In this document: one piece after another, positions 1 through 5,059 of the stretch
How the letters are laid out: every line of letters starts with the position of its first letter
Numbering within the stretch: position 1 is the first letter of the stretch
Source of the DNA: Trebonia sp036501515
GTDB lineage: Bacteria > Actinomycetota > Actinomycetes > Streptosporangiales > Streptosporangiaceae
Assembly (NCBI GenBank): GCA_036501515.1
Contig: DASYAD010000441.1
Location: 1 to 7,011 of the forward strand
Length of the DNA stretch: 7,011 bases
Direction of reading: 5' to 3'
The notes under the pieces: model-generated
What the model saw: only the letters and a program-made list of their open reading frames with translations
The model's database searches: none
Told to the model about the DNA's origin: nothing
Translations under genes and position numbers: made by a program

Positions 1-3
1 GGC

Positions 4-38
4 AACCGGCTGACGACGCGTTAGGCGACCAGCCGGTT
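4..38. repeat. 9-bp inverted repeat at left edge
   Basis: AACCGGCTG (4-12) is exactly complementary to CAGCCGGTT (30-38) with a 17-nt loop that contains a TAG at 22-24. It could be a terminator hairpin overlapping the end of an upstream gene. No T run follows, so the role is uncertain. Confidence 0.35.
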
Positions 39-65
39 CACGCACGAGCCCGCATCCCGCAGCCC

Positions 66-350
66 TGCCAGCCAGCTCGGCCGCCCCTGTCTGCGGTGCC
101 GAACCCACGGCCCCTGTCAGCACAGCCGTACCCGTCAAGCCACGTCGGCAAGCCGAGCCCAGCAGCTTTGTCGGCGAACCCGGATCGGCCGCCACGCCGG
201 CAGACCCGAACCCCCTGCCTTGTCGGCGAAGCCGTATCGGCCGCCACGCCGGCAGACCCGAACCCCCTGCCTTGTCGGCGGACCCGTATCGGCCGCCACG
301 CCGGCAAAGCCGAACCCACTGCTTTGTCGGCGAAGCCGGCACCGGGGGTC
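66..350. repeat. Tandem array of about 26-bp units in 52-bp higher-order repeats
   Basis: The motif TGTCGGCG recurs at 169, 221, 273 and 325, an exact 52-bp period. Between these copies lie related half-units beginning CGCCGGCA at 195, 247 and 299, so the basic unit is 26 bp. The 52-bp units 169-220 and 221-272 differ at 2 positions, and units 221-272 and 273-324 at about 6. The half-units 195-220 and 247-272 are identical. More degenerate copies extend left (143-168, about 115-142, about 88-114, about 66-87) and a partial copy ends near 350. TGTCGGCG and CGCCGGCA are near-complementary (one G:T), so each 52-bp unit could fold. The period is not a multiple of 3, which argues against a repeated protein. 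It resembles a minisatellite (VNTR), probably grown by replication slippage. Confidence 0.85.
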
Positions 351-368
351 TGGGGGTCGTCCCCCAGA
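349..368. repeat. Hairpin 1: 8-bp stem, tetraloop
   Basis: TCTGGGGG (349-356) and CCCCCAGA (361-368) are perfectly complementary around the loop TCGT. It directly abuts the last partial unit of the tandem array. No T run follows, so a classical intrinsic terminator is not proven. Confidence 0.7.
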
Positions 369-385
369 AAGACAACCGACGGGAA

Positions 386-404
386 AGAAGCGCGAAGCGC
401 TTCT
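386..404. repeat. Hairpin 2: 8-bp stem, GAA triloop
   Basis: AGAAGCGC (386-393) and GCGCTTCT (397-404) form a perfect stem closed by GAA. It is the second of four consecutive hairpins. Function unknown; it could be part of a structured RNA or a transcription stop. Confidence 0.65.
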
Positions 405-422
405 GAACACGGGGATTTAAAG

Positions 423-457
423 GGTGCCCCTCGCCGGGGGGGAGAGCGAGGGGCACC
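423..457. terminator. Hairpin 3: strong 12-bp stem, terminator-like
   Basis: GGTGCCCCTCGC (423-434) pairs perfectly with GCGAGGGGCACC (446-457) around an 11-nt loop containing seven consecutive G. This is the most stable hairpin in the left region. Actinomycete terminators often lack a T run, so it may stop transcription, but no gene is identified just upstream on either strand. Confidence 0.45.
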
Positions 458-465
458 ACACGGCA

Positions 466-488
466 CCGGCCCTGGGGGGGTGGGCCGG
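466..488. repeat. Hairpin 4: 7-bp stem with G-run loop
   Basis: CCGGCCC (466-472) pairs with GGGCCGG (482-488) around a 9-nt loop holding seven G. The loop resembles that of hairpin 3, nine bases to its left. Confidence 0.55.
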
Positions 489-556
489 CTCCGCCTACAG
501 AGAGCTTATCCGGAAACGCGGCCAAGCACAGCCACAGATCGGCACTCTTCAACCTC

Positions 557-571
557 TGTAAGGAAATTACA
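557..571. promoter_or_regulatory. Palindrome TGTAA-N5-TTACA, possible operator
   Basis: A perfect 5-bp inverted repeat with a 5-nt spacer lies in one of the few AT-richer parts of the window, followed by ACATATTTC. Its size suits a dimeric repressor or activator site. No gene start with a ribosome binding site lies close by on either strand, so the target is unknown. Confidence 0.3.
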
Positions 572-747
572 ACATATTTCGCCTGGTCATGGACAGCCTT
601 TGCGCCCCGATTGTTTGCTCTGAGCGGACATTTCCCCGCGTGTCGGCGCGCGTGGGTATACGCGGCGCTGACGACCGCGCGCGGCGTCCGGCCGCGACCG
701 GCCGGCCAGCCGATCGCAGTGGTTAATGGAATGCGAACGCGCCCACC

Positions 748-771
748 GATCAAGATCACGAATTGATCACG
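748..771. promoter_or_regulatory. Overlapping direct and inverted GATC-type repeats
   Basis: GATCACG occurs at 754-760 and again at 765-771, 11 bp apart (one helical turn). GATCAA (748-753) is also complementary to TTGATC (763-768). The arrangement suggests a protein-binding site. A weak promoter-like pair follows (TTGGAT at 781-786, 17 bp, TACAAA at 804-809). No downstream gene is clearly assigned; the nearest is the holin-family gene 300 bp away. Confidence 0.25.
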
Positions 772-955
772 TATCGGGCCTTGGATGTCGCCGGCTTTGG
801 ACGTACAAAGAGTGCACGGACTGGAAGAACGTCCAGAGCACGACAACCAGGTACCCACGCGCGACCAGCCGCGGGAGGCGTGTCAGGCCAGGCCACAACG
901 GACTAGCCGACAATTGGATGCACGCATGGTAGCCAGTTTGTCCTGCATACGGCGG

Positions 956-979
956 CGGCGCTCCCCCACGGGAGCGCCG
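956..979 (+). terminator. Strong hairpin, terminator-like
   Basis: CGGCGCTCCC (956-965) and GGGAGCGCCG (970-979) form a perfect 10-bp stem with loop CCAC, followed by TTCGCGTGT. It lies 122 bp before the holin-family start. It could end a short transcript from the preceding non-coding region or insulate the operon. There is no T run, so strand and function remain tentative. Confidence 0.5.
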
Positions 980-1041
980 TTCGCGTGTCGCCTTAACCCG
1001 ACGCGGGCGGGGATGTCCGCGCTCTCCTGAATCACGGGCGC

Positions 1042-1047
1042 TAGCCT
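1042..1047 (+). promoter_or_regulatory. Possible -10 element for the holin-hydrolase-DUF309 operon
   Basis: TAGCCT fits the actinobacterial TANNNT -10 pattern and would start a transcript near 1054, giving a leader of about 48 nt with the ribosome binding site at 1089-1096. No good -35 hexamer is seen 16-18 bp upstream. Weak evidence. Confidence 0.25.
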
Positions 1048-1088
1048 TGGAATGAGCGGGTGGCGCACGCCGCCCGCAGCGATGACTC

Positions 1089-1096
1089 GGGGAGGG
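1089..1096 (+). promoter_or_regulatory. Ribosome binding site that fixes the ATG at 1102
   Basis: GGGGAGGG lies 5 nt before ATG 1102-1104. The frame is open further up to a GTG at 1060, but that codon has no such site, so ATG 1102 is preferred. Confidence 0.75.
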
Positions 1097-1101
1097 ATGC
1101 G

Positions 1102-1599
1102 ATGGTCCGCAACGGTAGACCTGACGGCACCGACGGACAGCAGTCGCTGGGGGATCTCGTCGCGCTGGCGCTGAAGGACGTCTCCTCGCTCCTTCGGTAT
1201 GAGATCAGCCTCGCCAAGAGCGAGCTGAAGATGGACGTGCGGCGGATCGGGATCGCCGCCGCGCTCGCTGTCATCGGCTTGTTCGTGGGCTGCCTGCTGG
1301 TCGTCCTGCTCTGCTTCGCCTTCGCCTACGGGCTGGTTGCCCTGGGCATCTGGACCTGGGCGGCCTTCCTCATCGTGGCCGGGACCTGCCTGCTGCTCAT
1401 TGGCCTGGCCGGACTGATCGCGTGGATCGTCGTCCGCCGGGTGACCGGCATGAAGATGACGCGGAAGACCGTCATGGACGATATCGGGATGCTGCGCAGG
1501 AGCGAGCCGAGCCCGAACGGTTCTGGCCCGTCCACCGTGAACCCGCAGGTGGGCACGGGAACGCGCGCCGCGGCCGAAATCCCGTCCGCGCGAACGTAA
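1102..1599 (+). CDS. Holin-family (Phage_holin_3_6-like) two-TM membrane protein
   Basis: The 165-residue protein has a short polar N-terminus, then an amphipathic stretch at about 16-48 (LGDLVALALKDVSSLLRYEI then SLAKSELKMD). Two long hydrophobic segments follow at about 49-76 and 82-112, then a basic turn and a polar tail rich in Ser, Pro and Gly. The LxxLxRxEIxLAKxEL pattern before a TM pair is typical of the actinobacterial 'phage holin family' proteins. These are chromosomal membrane proteins of unknown role, and the name does not imply a prophage or lysis activity. It begins the + strand operon, 16 nt before the hydrolase. It sits where Rv3669 sits beside ephE in M. tuberculosis. A longer GTG start at 1060 is possible but lacks a ribosome binding site. 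The family call is fairly sure; the function is not known. Confidence 0.85.
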   Translation: MVRNGRPDGTDGQQSLGDLVALALKDVSSLLRYEISLAKSELKMDVRRIGIAAALAVIGLFVGCLLVVLLCFAFAYGLVALGIWTWAAFLIVAGTCLLLIGLAGLIAWIVVRRVTGMKMTRKTVMDDIGMLRRSEPSPNGSGPSTVNPQVGTGTRAAAEIPSART

Positions 1600-1615
1600 C
1601 GGCGGGGCGCCCAGC

Positions 1616-2596
1616 ATGGCGGCAGAACCTGTCATTCAGATAGCCGGCCCGTGGTCGCACCGTTCGGTGACCGCGAACGGCACCCGGTTTCACGTGGCGA
1701 GCATGGGCGAGGGGCCGCTCGTGCTGCTGCTGCACGGCTTCCCCGAGTTCTGGTGGACGTGGCGGCACCAGCTCCCGCTGCTGGCCGCCGCGGGGTACCG
1801 CGCGGTCGCGGCTGACCTGCGCGGGTACGGCGGCAGCGACAAGCCGCCGCGCGGCTACGACCTGATCACCGCGGCGGCGGACGCGGCCGGGCTGATCCGC
1901 GCGCTCGGCGAGGCGAACGCGACCGTGGTCGGTCACGACTGGGGCGGGCTGACCGCGTGGACGCTCGCCGCCTACTTCCCGAAATCGGTTCGCCGGCTGG
2001 CCGTCGTCTCGATGGCCCACCCGCTGCGGATGCGCGCGCGCGTGCTGGCCAGCCCGCTGCGGATGCGCGGGCGCGTGCTGGCCAGCCCGCTGCGGATCAC
2101 CCAGTCGCTGACCGAGCCGTACGGCGCGGGCAAGCGAGACGGCTACCCGCTGGCTTTCCAGGTGCCGATGTTCCCCGAGCGGCAGCTGATCAGGGACGGC
2201 GGCGCCCTCGTCGGGTCGCTGCTGTCCGCCTGGTCGGCACCCGGCTGGCCCGATTCGGAGACCGCCAAGGTCTACCAGCGCGCCATGCGGATCCCGCCGG
2301 TAGCGCACACCTCGCTTGAGTACCACCGCTGGTTCGTCCGCTCGACCTTCCGCCCGGACGGCCTGCGGTACGCCCGCCATATGCGCTCGCCGGTCACCGC
2401 GCCGGTCCTGCACCTGCACGGCGCCGCCGATTCCTGCATCACTCCGCAGACCGCCCGCGGCGCGGGCCGCTACGTCGAGGGCCCGTACCGCTGGAAGGTC
2501 ATCGACGGGGCCGGTCACTTCCCGCACGAGGAACGGCCGGAAGCCTTCGACGCGGAGCTGCTCGGCTGGCTCGCCGACCCCGAGCCGGACCGGTGA
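1616..2596 (+). CDS. ephE: Alpha/beta hydrolase, epoxide-hydrolase-like (EphE-type)
   Basis: The 326-residue cytoplasmic alpha/beta-hydrolase shows the expected motifs. HGFPE (40-44) supplies the oxyanion hole. DLRGYGGSDKPPRGYD spans 67-82. The nucleophile elbow GHDWGG (106-111) has Asp108, as in epoxide hydrolases and dehalogenases. Asp272 (HGAADS) and His301 (GHFPHE) probably complete the triad. Tyr236 in LEYHRW may be a lid tyrosine. Asp as nucleophile fits epoxide ring opening, but the substrate cannot be read from sequence. The opening IAGPW...ANGxRFHV and the place next to marP match mycobacterial EphE. The cap region at 136-160 holds an 11-residue tandem duplication (PLRMRARVLAS, PLRMRGRVLAS, then PLR). 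ATG 1616 is 16 nt after the holin-family stop with only a weak GGCGGGG upstream. The stop overlaps the DUF309 start. Confidence 0.9.
   Translation: MAAEPVIQIAGPWSHRSVTANGTRFHVASMGEGPLVLLLHGFPEFWWTWRHQLPLLAAAGYRAVAADLRGYGGSDKPPRGYDLITAAADAAGLIRALGEANATVVGHDWGGLTAWTLAAYFPKSVRRLAVVSMAHPLRMRARVLASPLRMRGRVLASPLRITQSLTEPYGAGKRDGYPLAFQVPMFPERQLIRDGGALVGSLLSAWSAPGWPDSETAKVYQRAMRIPPVAHTSLEYHRWFVRSTFRPDGLRYARHMRSPVTAPVLHLHGAADSCITPQTARGAGRYVEGPYRWKVIDGAGHFPHEERPEAFDAELLGWLADPEPDR
2021..2097 (+). repeat. 33-bp tandem duplication inside the hydrolase gene
   Basis: 2021-2053 and 2054-2086 match at 32 of 33 bases, the only difference being C2037 versus G2070 (Ala to Gly). A further 11 bases of the unit follow at 2087-2097. 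The period keeps the frame and adds 11 residues. Near-identity at the DNA level points to a recent slippage event. Confidence 0.92.
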
Positions 2597-3117
2597 CGGA
2601 ACCTGACGGGGTGACAGCGCCCGGGGTGACCGGGCCGGCGAGGCGTGACCGGGATCTCGCGGGCCGGGCGAGGAACGCGCGGCCGCGAGACGAGCTTGGC
2701 CGGCCGCTGCCGCGGTCGGCCGGAAGCGACGTACCGCGCGTGCCCGATGACCTGGTCATCGGGGGCGCCGAGGCGGCCGCGCTTGGCGGCCGGCTGCTGG
2801 CCGAAGGGCAGCCGTTCCACGCCCACGAGGTTTTCGAAGCCGCCTGGAAGTCGTCGAGCGGACCGGACCGTGAGCTCTGGCGCGGGCTCGCCCAGATCGC
2901 GGTGGGGATCACCCACGCCAGGCGGGGCAACGCCCGCGGCGCGGTCGCGCTGCTGCGCCGCGGCGCCGGGGTCGTCGCCGCTTTCGCGGGCGTGCCAGGC
3001 GACGTTGACGCGGGCTTCGTGGCCGCCGAGGCGGCTGGCATCGCGCAGCTGATCGACCAGGACGGCCTGGCCGCGTTGCCCGAGGCCCGCTTGCTGCTCA
3101 AGCTCAGCCGCGGCTAG
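2593..3117 (+). CDS. DUF309 domain protein
   Basis: The protein has 174 residues if it starts at GTG 2593, whose GTGA overlaps the hydrolase stop and suggests translational coupling. In-frame GTGs at 2611 and 2626 are alternative starts, and the first 15 or so residues are low complexity. The domain runs from about 57 to 135. Its signature is FHAHEVFEAAWK (75-86) followed by LWRGLAQIAVGITHARRGN (95-113), with conserved His76, His78, Glu79, Glu82, Trp85 and His108 in a helical bundle. The leader RDRDLAGRARNARPRDELGR (18-37) is also typical of actinobacterial members. DUF309 proteins have no established function; the His/Glu pattern hints at metal or ligand binding, which is inference. In M. 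tuberculosis no gene lies between ephE and marP as I recall, so this is an insertion relative to that order. It converges on marP with 3 bp between stops. Confidence 0.85.
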   Translation: MTEPDGVTAPGVTGPARRDRDLAGRARNARPRDELGRPLPRSAGSDVPRVPDDLVIGGAEAAALGGRLLAEGQPFHAHEVFEAAWKSSSGPDRELWRGLAQIAVGITHARRGNARGAVALLRRGAGVVAAFAGVPGDVDAGFVAAEAAGIAQLIDQDGLAALPEARLLLKLSRG

Positions 3118-3120
3118 CGC

Positions 3121-4314
3121 TCAGTCGCAGGCCTGGGTGCTGATCCCGGTGGTCTGCGTCGCGCCGGCCCGTGCGTCGGCGGCGACCTCGGTCGCGGTCA
3201 GCGCGAAGCCGGTGTCACTGGTGCCGACGGCGGCGGCGAACACCACTCCGTAGACCTCACCGCCTGGGCTGAGCAGCGGTCCGCCCGAGTTGCCGGGCTT
3301 GACCGCCGCCCTGATCTCGAAGATCTGCCGGTTGACCTGGCCCGTCTGGTAGATGTCGGGACCGACGGCGTTCTGGGTGCCGCCGATCCTGGCCGCCACC
3401 GCGGTGAACGGGTGGTCGAGCGGGTACCCGGCCACCACGGCGTTCCCGCCGGCCTGCGCGGTGTCGTCGAATTTGAGCGGGGCCAGGTTGAGGTCGGGCA
3501 CGTCGATCACCGCGATGTCCACCTGCGGGTCGTAGAAGACCACCCGGCCGTCACGGTAAGTCCGCCCGTCCGGCGTCGTCACCGTCAGGTCCTGCGTTAC
3601 CCCGGCGACGACGTGCGCGTTCGTCAGGATGTGCTGCGGTGCGTAGACGAAACCCGAGCCCTCGATGCTGCGGTCGCAGCTCGGCGCGGTCCCCTCGATC
3701 TTGAGTACCCGGCTCTTAGCGGCCTCGTACCCGGGACTGTTCAGCACCGTCTGGTCGGGCGGGCTCACCGCGAACAGGTGGGCCGCACCGATGCCGCTGA
3801 ACACCTGCGGGAACGGGCCGCTGGCGAGCAGCCGCCTGAACTCAGAGAACATCGTCTTGGCCTGATCCGGCATCACCCGGTCCATCGTCTGCAGCACGGC
3901 CGAGTCGTTCACCTGGGTGACGACGACGGGAAACGACGACGCGGTCAGGACCGAGCCGATCGCCCAGGCGATCAGCAGCATGGACAGCACGCTGACGGCC
4001 GACCCGCCGATGGAGTCGATGGTCGTGGACGACGGGCTGGTCATCGACTGCCGGACATAGGAGCCGATGGACGAGGCGATGAACTGGCCGACGATCGCGA
4101 AGACGACCAGGATGATGACCGCCACCACGTCCTGCTGCGTCTGGCCGCCGACGACGGCCCGCGATATGGAAGGACCGAACTCAGCGCCGAGCACCGCCCC
4201 GCCGACAAAGCCGACGAAGCTCAGCGAGCCAACGATAAAGCCCTGCCGGTAGCCAGAGACCGCGAAAATGACGGCGATAACGACGAGGGCGAGATCAAGC
4301 AGATCACCGCGCAC
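3121..4314 (-). CDS. marP: MarP-type membrane-anchored periplasmic serine protease
   Basis: The N-terminal CvpA-like domain has four hydrophobic segments at about 5-20, 27-46, 62-86 and 102-126. A linker leads to a chymotrypsin-fold protease outside the membrane (about 200-397). The triad is His234 (TNAHVV), Asp266 (VDIAVI) and Ser343 (GNSGGP). Cys213 and Cys396 match the disulfide pair known in mycobacterial MarP. In M. tuberculosis this protease is needed for survival in acid and acts on cell-wall targets; the same role here is inference. GTG 4314 gives 397 residues, the length I recall for Rv3671c, and follows TACCTT by 7 nt with no ribosome binding site, suggesting a leaderless start. TTG 4323 would add three residues; an in-frame stop lies just upstream. 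All key residues are present. Confidence 0.93.
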   Translation of the reverse strand: MRGDLLDLALVVIAVIFAVSGYRQGFIVGSLSFVGFVGGAVLGAEFGPSISRAVVGGQTQQDVVAVIILVVFAIVGQFIASSIGSYVRQSMTSPSSTTIDSIGGSAVSVLSMLLIAWAIGSVLTASSFPVVVTQVNDSAVLQTMDRVMPDQAKTMFSEFRRLLASGPFPQVFSGIGAAHLFAVSPPDQTVLNSPGYEAAKSRVLKIEGTAPSCDRSIEGSGFVYAPQHILTNAHVVAGVTQDLTVTTPDGRTYRDGRVVFYDPQVDIAVIDVPDLNLAPLKFDDTAQAGGNAVVAGYPLDHPFTAVAARIGGTQNAVGPDIYQTGQVNRQIFEIRAAVKPGNSGGPLLSPGGEVYGVVFAAAVGTSDTGFALTATEVAADARAGATQTTGISTQACD

Positions 4315-4321
4315 GATGTCC

Positions 4322-4327
4322 AAGGTA
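4322..4327 (-). promoter_or_regulatory. Possible -10 element for leaderless marP
   Basis: Read on the - strand, TACCTT (4327 to 4322) matches TANNNT and lies exactly 7 nt before GTG 4314. No Shine-Dalgarno sequence is present, which fits a transcript starting at the start codon. No clear -35 is visible. Confidence 0.4.
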
Positions 4328-4364
4328 TCCGCTACCGCCTATCAGCCGGGCGCCATCGAGGAGC

Positions 4365-4383
4365 TGAATAGCGCATGAATAGC
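4365..4383 (-). promoter_or_regulatory. Direct repeat GCTATTCA, 11-bp spacing, upstream of marP
   Basis: TGAATAGC occurs at 4365-4372 and 4376-4383 (GCTATTCA twice on the - strand), one helical turn apart, about 50-70 bp before the marP start. Such spacing is typical of sites bound head-to-tail by OmpR/PhoP-family regulators. The regulator is not known. Confidence 0.3.
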
Positions 4384-4385
4384 AC

Positions 4386-4410
4386 GGCGCCTGCCCGCCG
4401 GGCAGGCGCC
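4386..4410 (-). terminator. 11-bp hairpin after the Nudix gene
   Basis: GGCGCCTGCCC (4386-4396) and GGGCAGGCGCC (4400-4410) form a perfect 11-bp stem with a 3-nt loop, starting one base after the Nudix stop codon on the - strand. There is no T run beyond it, as is common in GC-rich genomes. It probably ends or attenuates the nth-Nudix transcript before marP. Confidence 0.65.
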
Positions 4411-4411
4411 G

Positions 4412-5059
4412 CTACGCGGCGCCCGGCGGGTACTCGCGGAGGGTGGCGACGTCCCACGGGCGTTCCCACCCGCCAAGTGCGAGCAGCCGGTCGGTGATCA
4501 GCGCGGTGAAGCCCCAGATCAGCATCGAGTTGATACGGAAGGCCGGGCCGGTGCGGCCGGTCGGATGCCGGAGCATCAGCCGGTTCACCGGGTCCGCCAG
4601 GTCGGCGACGCTGACCCGCTCGACCGCCGCGATCTCGCCGATGTCCACCGGCCGCACCGCGCTCGGCTGCCGCCACCAGCCGAGCACCGGGACGACCCGG
4701 AACTGGCTGGCCGCGAGGAACAGCTCGGGCAGCGTCGTGAGGACGTCGACGCCAGCCGGATCAAGCCCGGTCTCCTCGACCGCCTCGCGCAGCGCCGCCG
4801 CGACCGGGCTGTCGTCGCTGTCCTCGATCTTGCCGCCGGGGAAGGCAGGCTGGCCCGCGTGCCGCCGCAGGCCTTCGTTGCGCTGGATATAAAGCAGGTC
4901 GGGACCGTCAGGCCCCTCGCCGAACAGGACAAGCACGGCCGAGCGCCTGCCGCCTGAGGCCGGCGGCCTGACGACCCGGGGCACGTCCATCACCGCGGCC
5001 GCCGTGGCCAGCCGCCGCAGCCACGCGGGCGCCCCGTCCCCTGAGCCGGGATCGGTCAC
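4412..5059 (-). CDS. Nudix hydrolase, CoA-pyrophosphatase (UPF0035/NudL-like) type
   Basis: The 215-residue protein starts at GTG 5059, which overlaps the nth stop (GTGA) and is preceded by AAGGAGGGG 8 nt upstream. The stretch before the Nudix box follows the UPF0035 signature of CoA-cleaving Nudix enzymes: LLYIQR at 55-60, then LRRHAGQPAFPGG at 64-76. The box continues GGKIEDSD (75-82) and REAVEETGL (91-99), with Glu95 and Glu96 as likely metal ligands. Family members split CoA and its derivatives to phosphopantetheine and 3',5'-ADP, using Mg or Mn; some accept other nucleotide diphosphates. It stands between nth and marP, as Rv3672c does in M. tuberculosis. The frame stays open upstream inside nth, but the GTG with its ribosome binding site is clearly the better start. 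The family is firm; the substrate is inferred. Confidence 0.9.
   Translation of the reverse strand: MTDPGSGDGAPAWLRRLATAAAVMDVPRVVRPPASGGRRSAVLVLFGEGPDGPDLLYIQRNEGLRRHAGQPAFPGGKIEDSDDSPVAAALREAVEETGLDPAGVDVLTTLPELFLAASQFRVVPVLGWWRQPSAVRPVDIGEIAAVERVSVADLADPVNRLMLRHPTGRTGPAFRINSMLIWGFTALITDRLLALGGWERPWDVATLREYPPGAA

Larger units (their letters stand above)
25..1101. other. Long non-coding region without a supported gene
   Basis: About 1.08 kb lies before the first convincing gene. Open frames exist here on both strands, but their translations are rich in Pro, Ala, Arg and Gly, run straight through repeats and hairpins, lack ribosome binding sites and do not show the strong G/C third-position bias of the real genes to the right. 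The stretch holds a tandem repeat array, a cluster of hairpins, small palindromes and a terminator-like hairpin, each listed separately. Roughly 490-630 and 720-840 are less GC-rich than the rest, as expected of control DNA. At the left edge, one frame reads seven codons and stops at TAG 22-24; this could be the tail of an upstream + strand gene, but it is too short to identify. In M. tuberculosis the acs gene lies to this side of the conserved block, so an acs-like neighbour is possible but not shown. Confidence 0.7.

Noticed and set aside
66..350. CRISPR array
   Set aside because: The 52-bp spacing could mimic repeat plus spacer, but the 'spacers' are themselves conserved half-units, there is no unique spacer sequence, and no cas gene is present.
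3..623. + strand frame open from the left edge to a stop at 621-623, Pro/Ala/Arg-rich
   Set aside because: It runs through the tandem array and all four hairpins, has mixed third positions unlike the real genes, and resembles no family I know. The same holds for the long - strand frames at 38-466 and 135-410.
490..725. Riboswitch or tRNA in the AT-richer non-coding part
   Set aside because: I compared it with the c-di-AMP (ydaO) riboswitch consensus and with cloverleaf folding and found neither the conserved core nor a complete set of arms.
785..1030. Small + strand gene before the operon
   Set aside because: It has no ribosome binding site, an odd Arg-rich composition, and runs through the 956-979 hairpin.
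1102..1599. Prophage remnant because of the 'holin' name
   Set aside because: No endolysin, integrase or other phage gene is near, and this family is a routine chromosomal neighbour of the EphE/MarP block in actinobacteria.
883..2527. Long - strand frames opposite the holin-family and hydrolase genes
   Set aside because: They are antisense to well-supported genes and rich in Arg, Ala, Gly and Pro, which is typical of the shadow frames of high-GC coding DNA.
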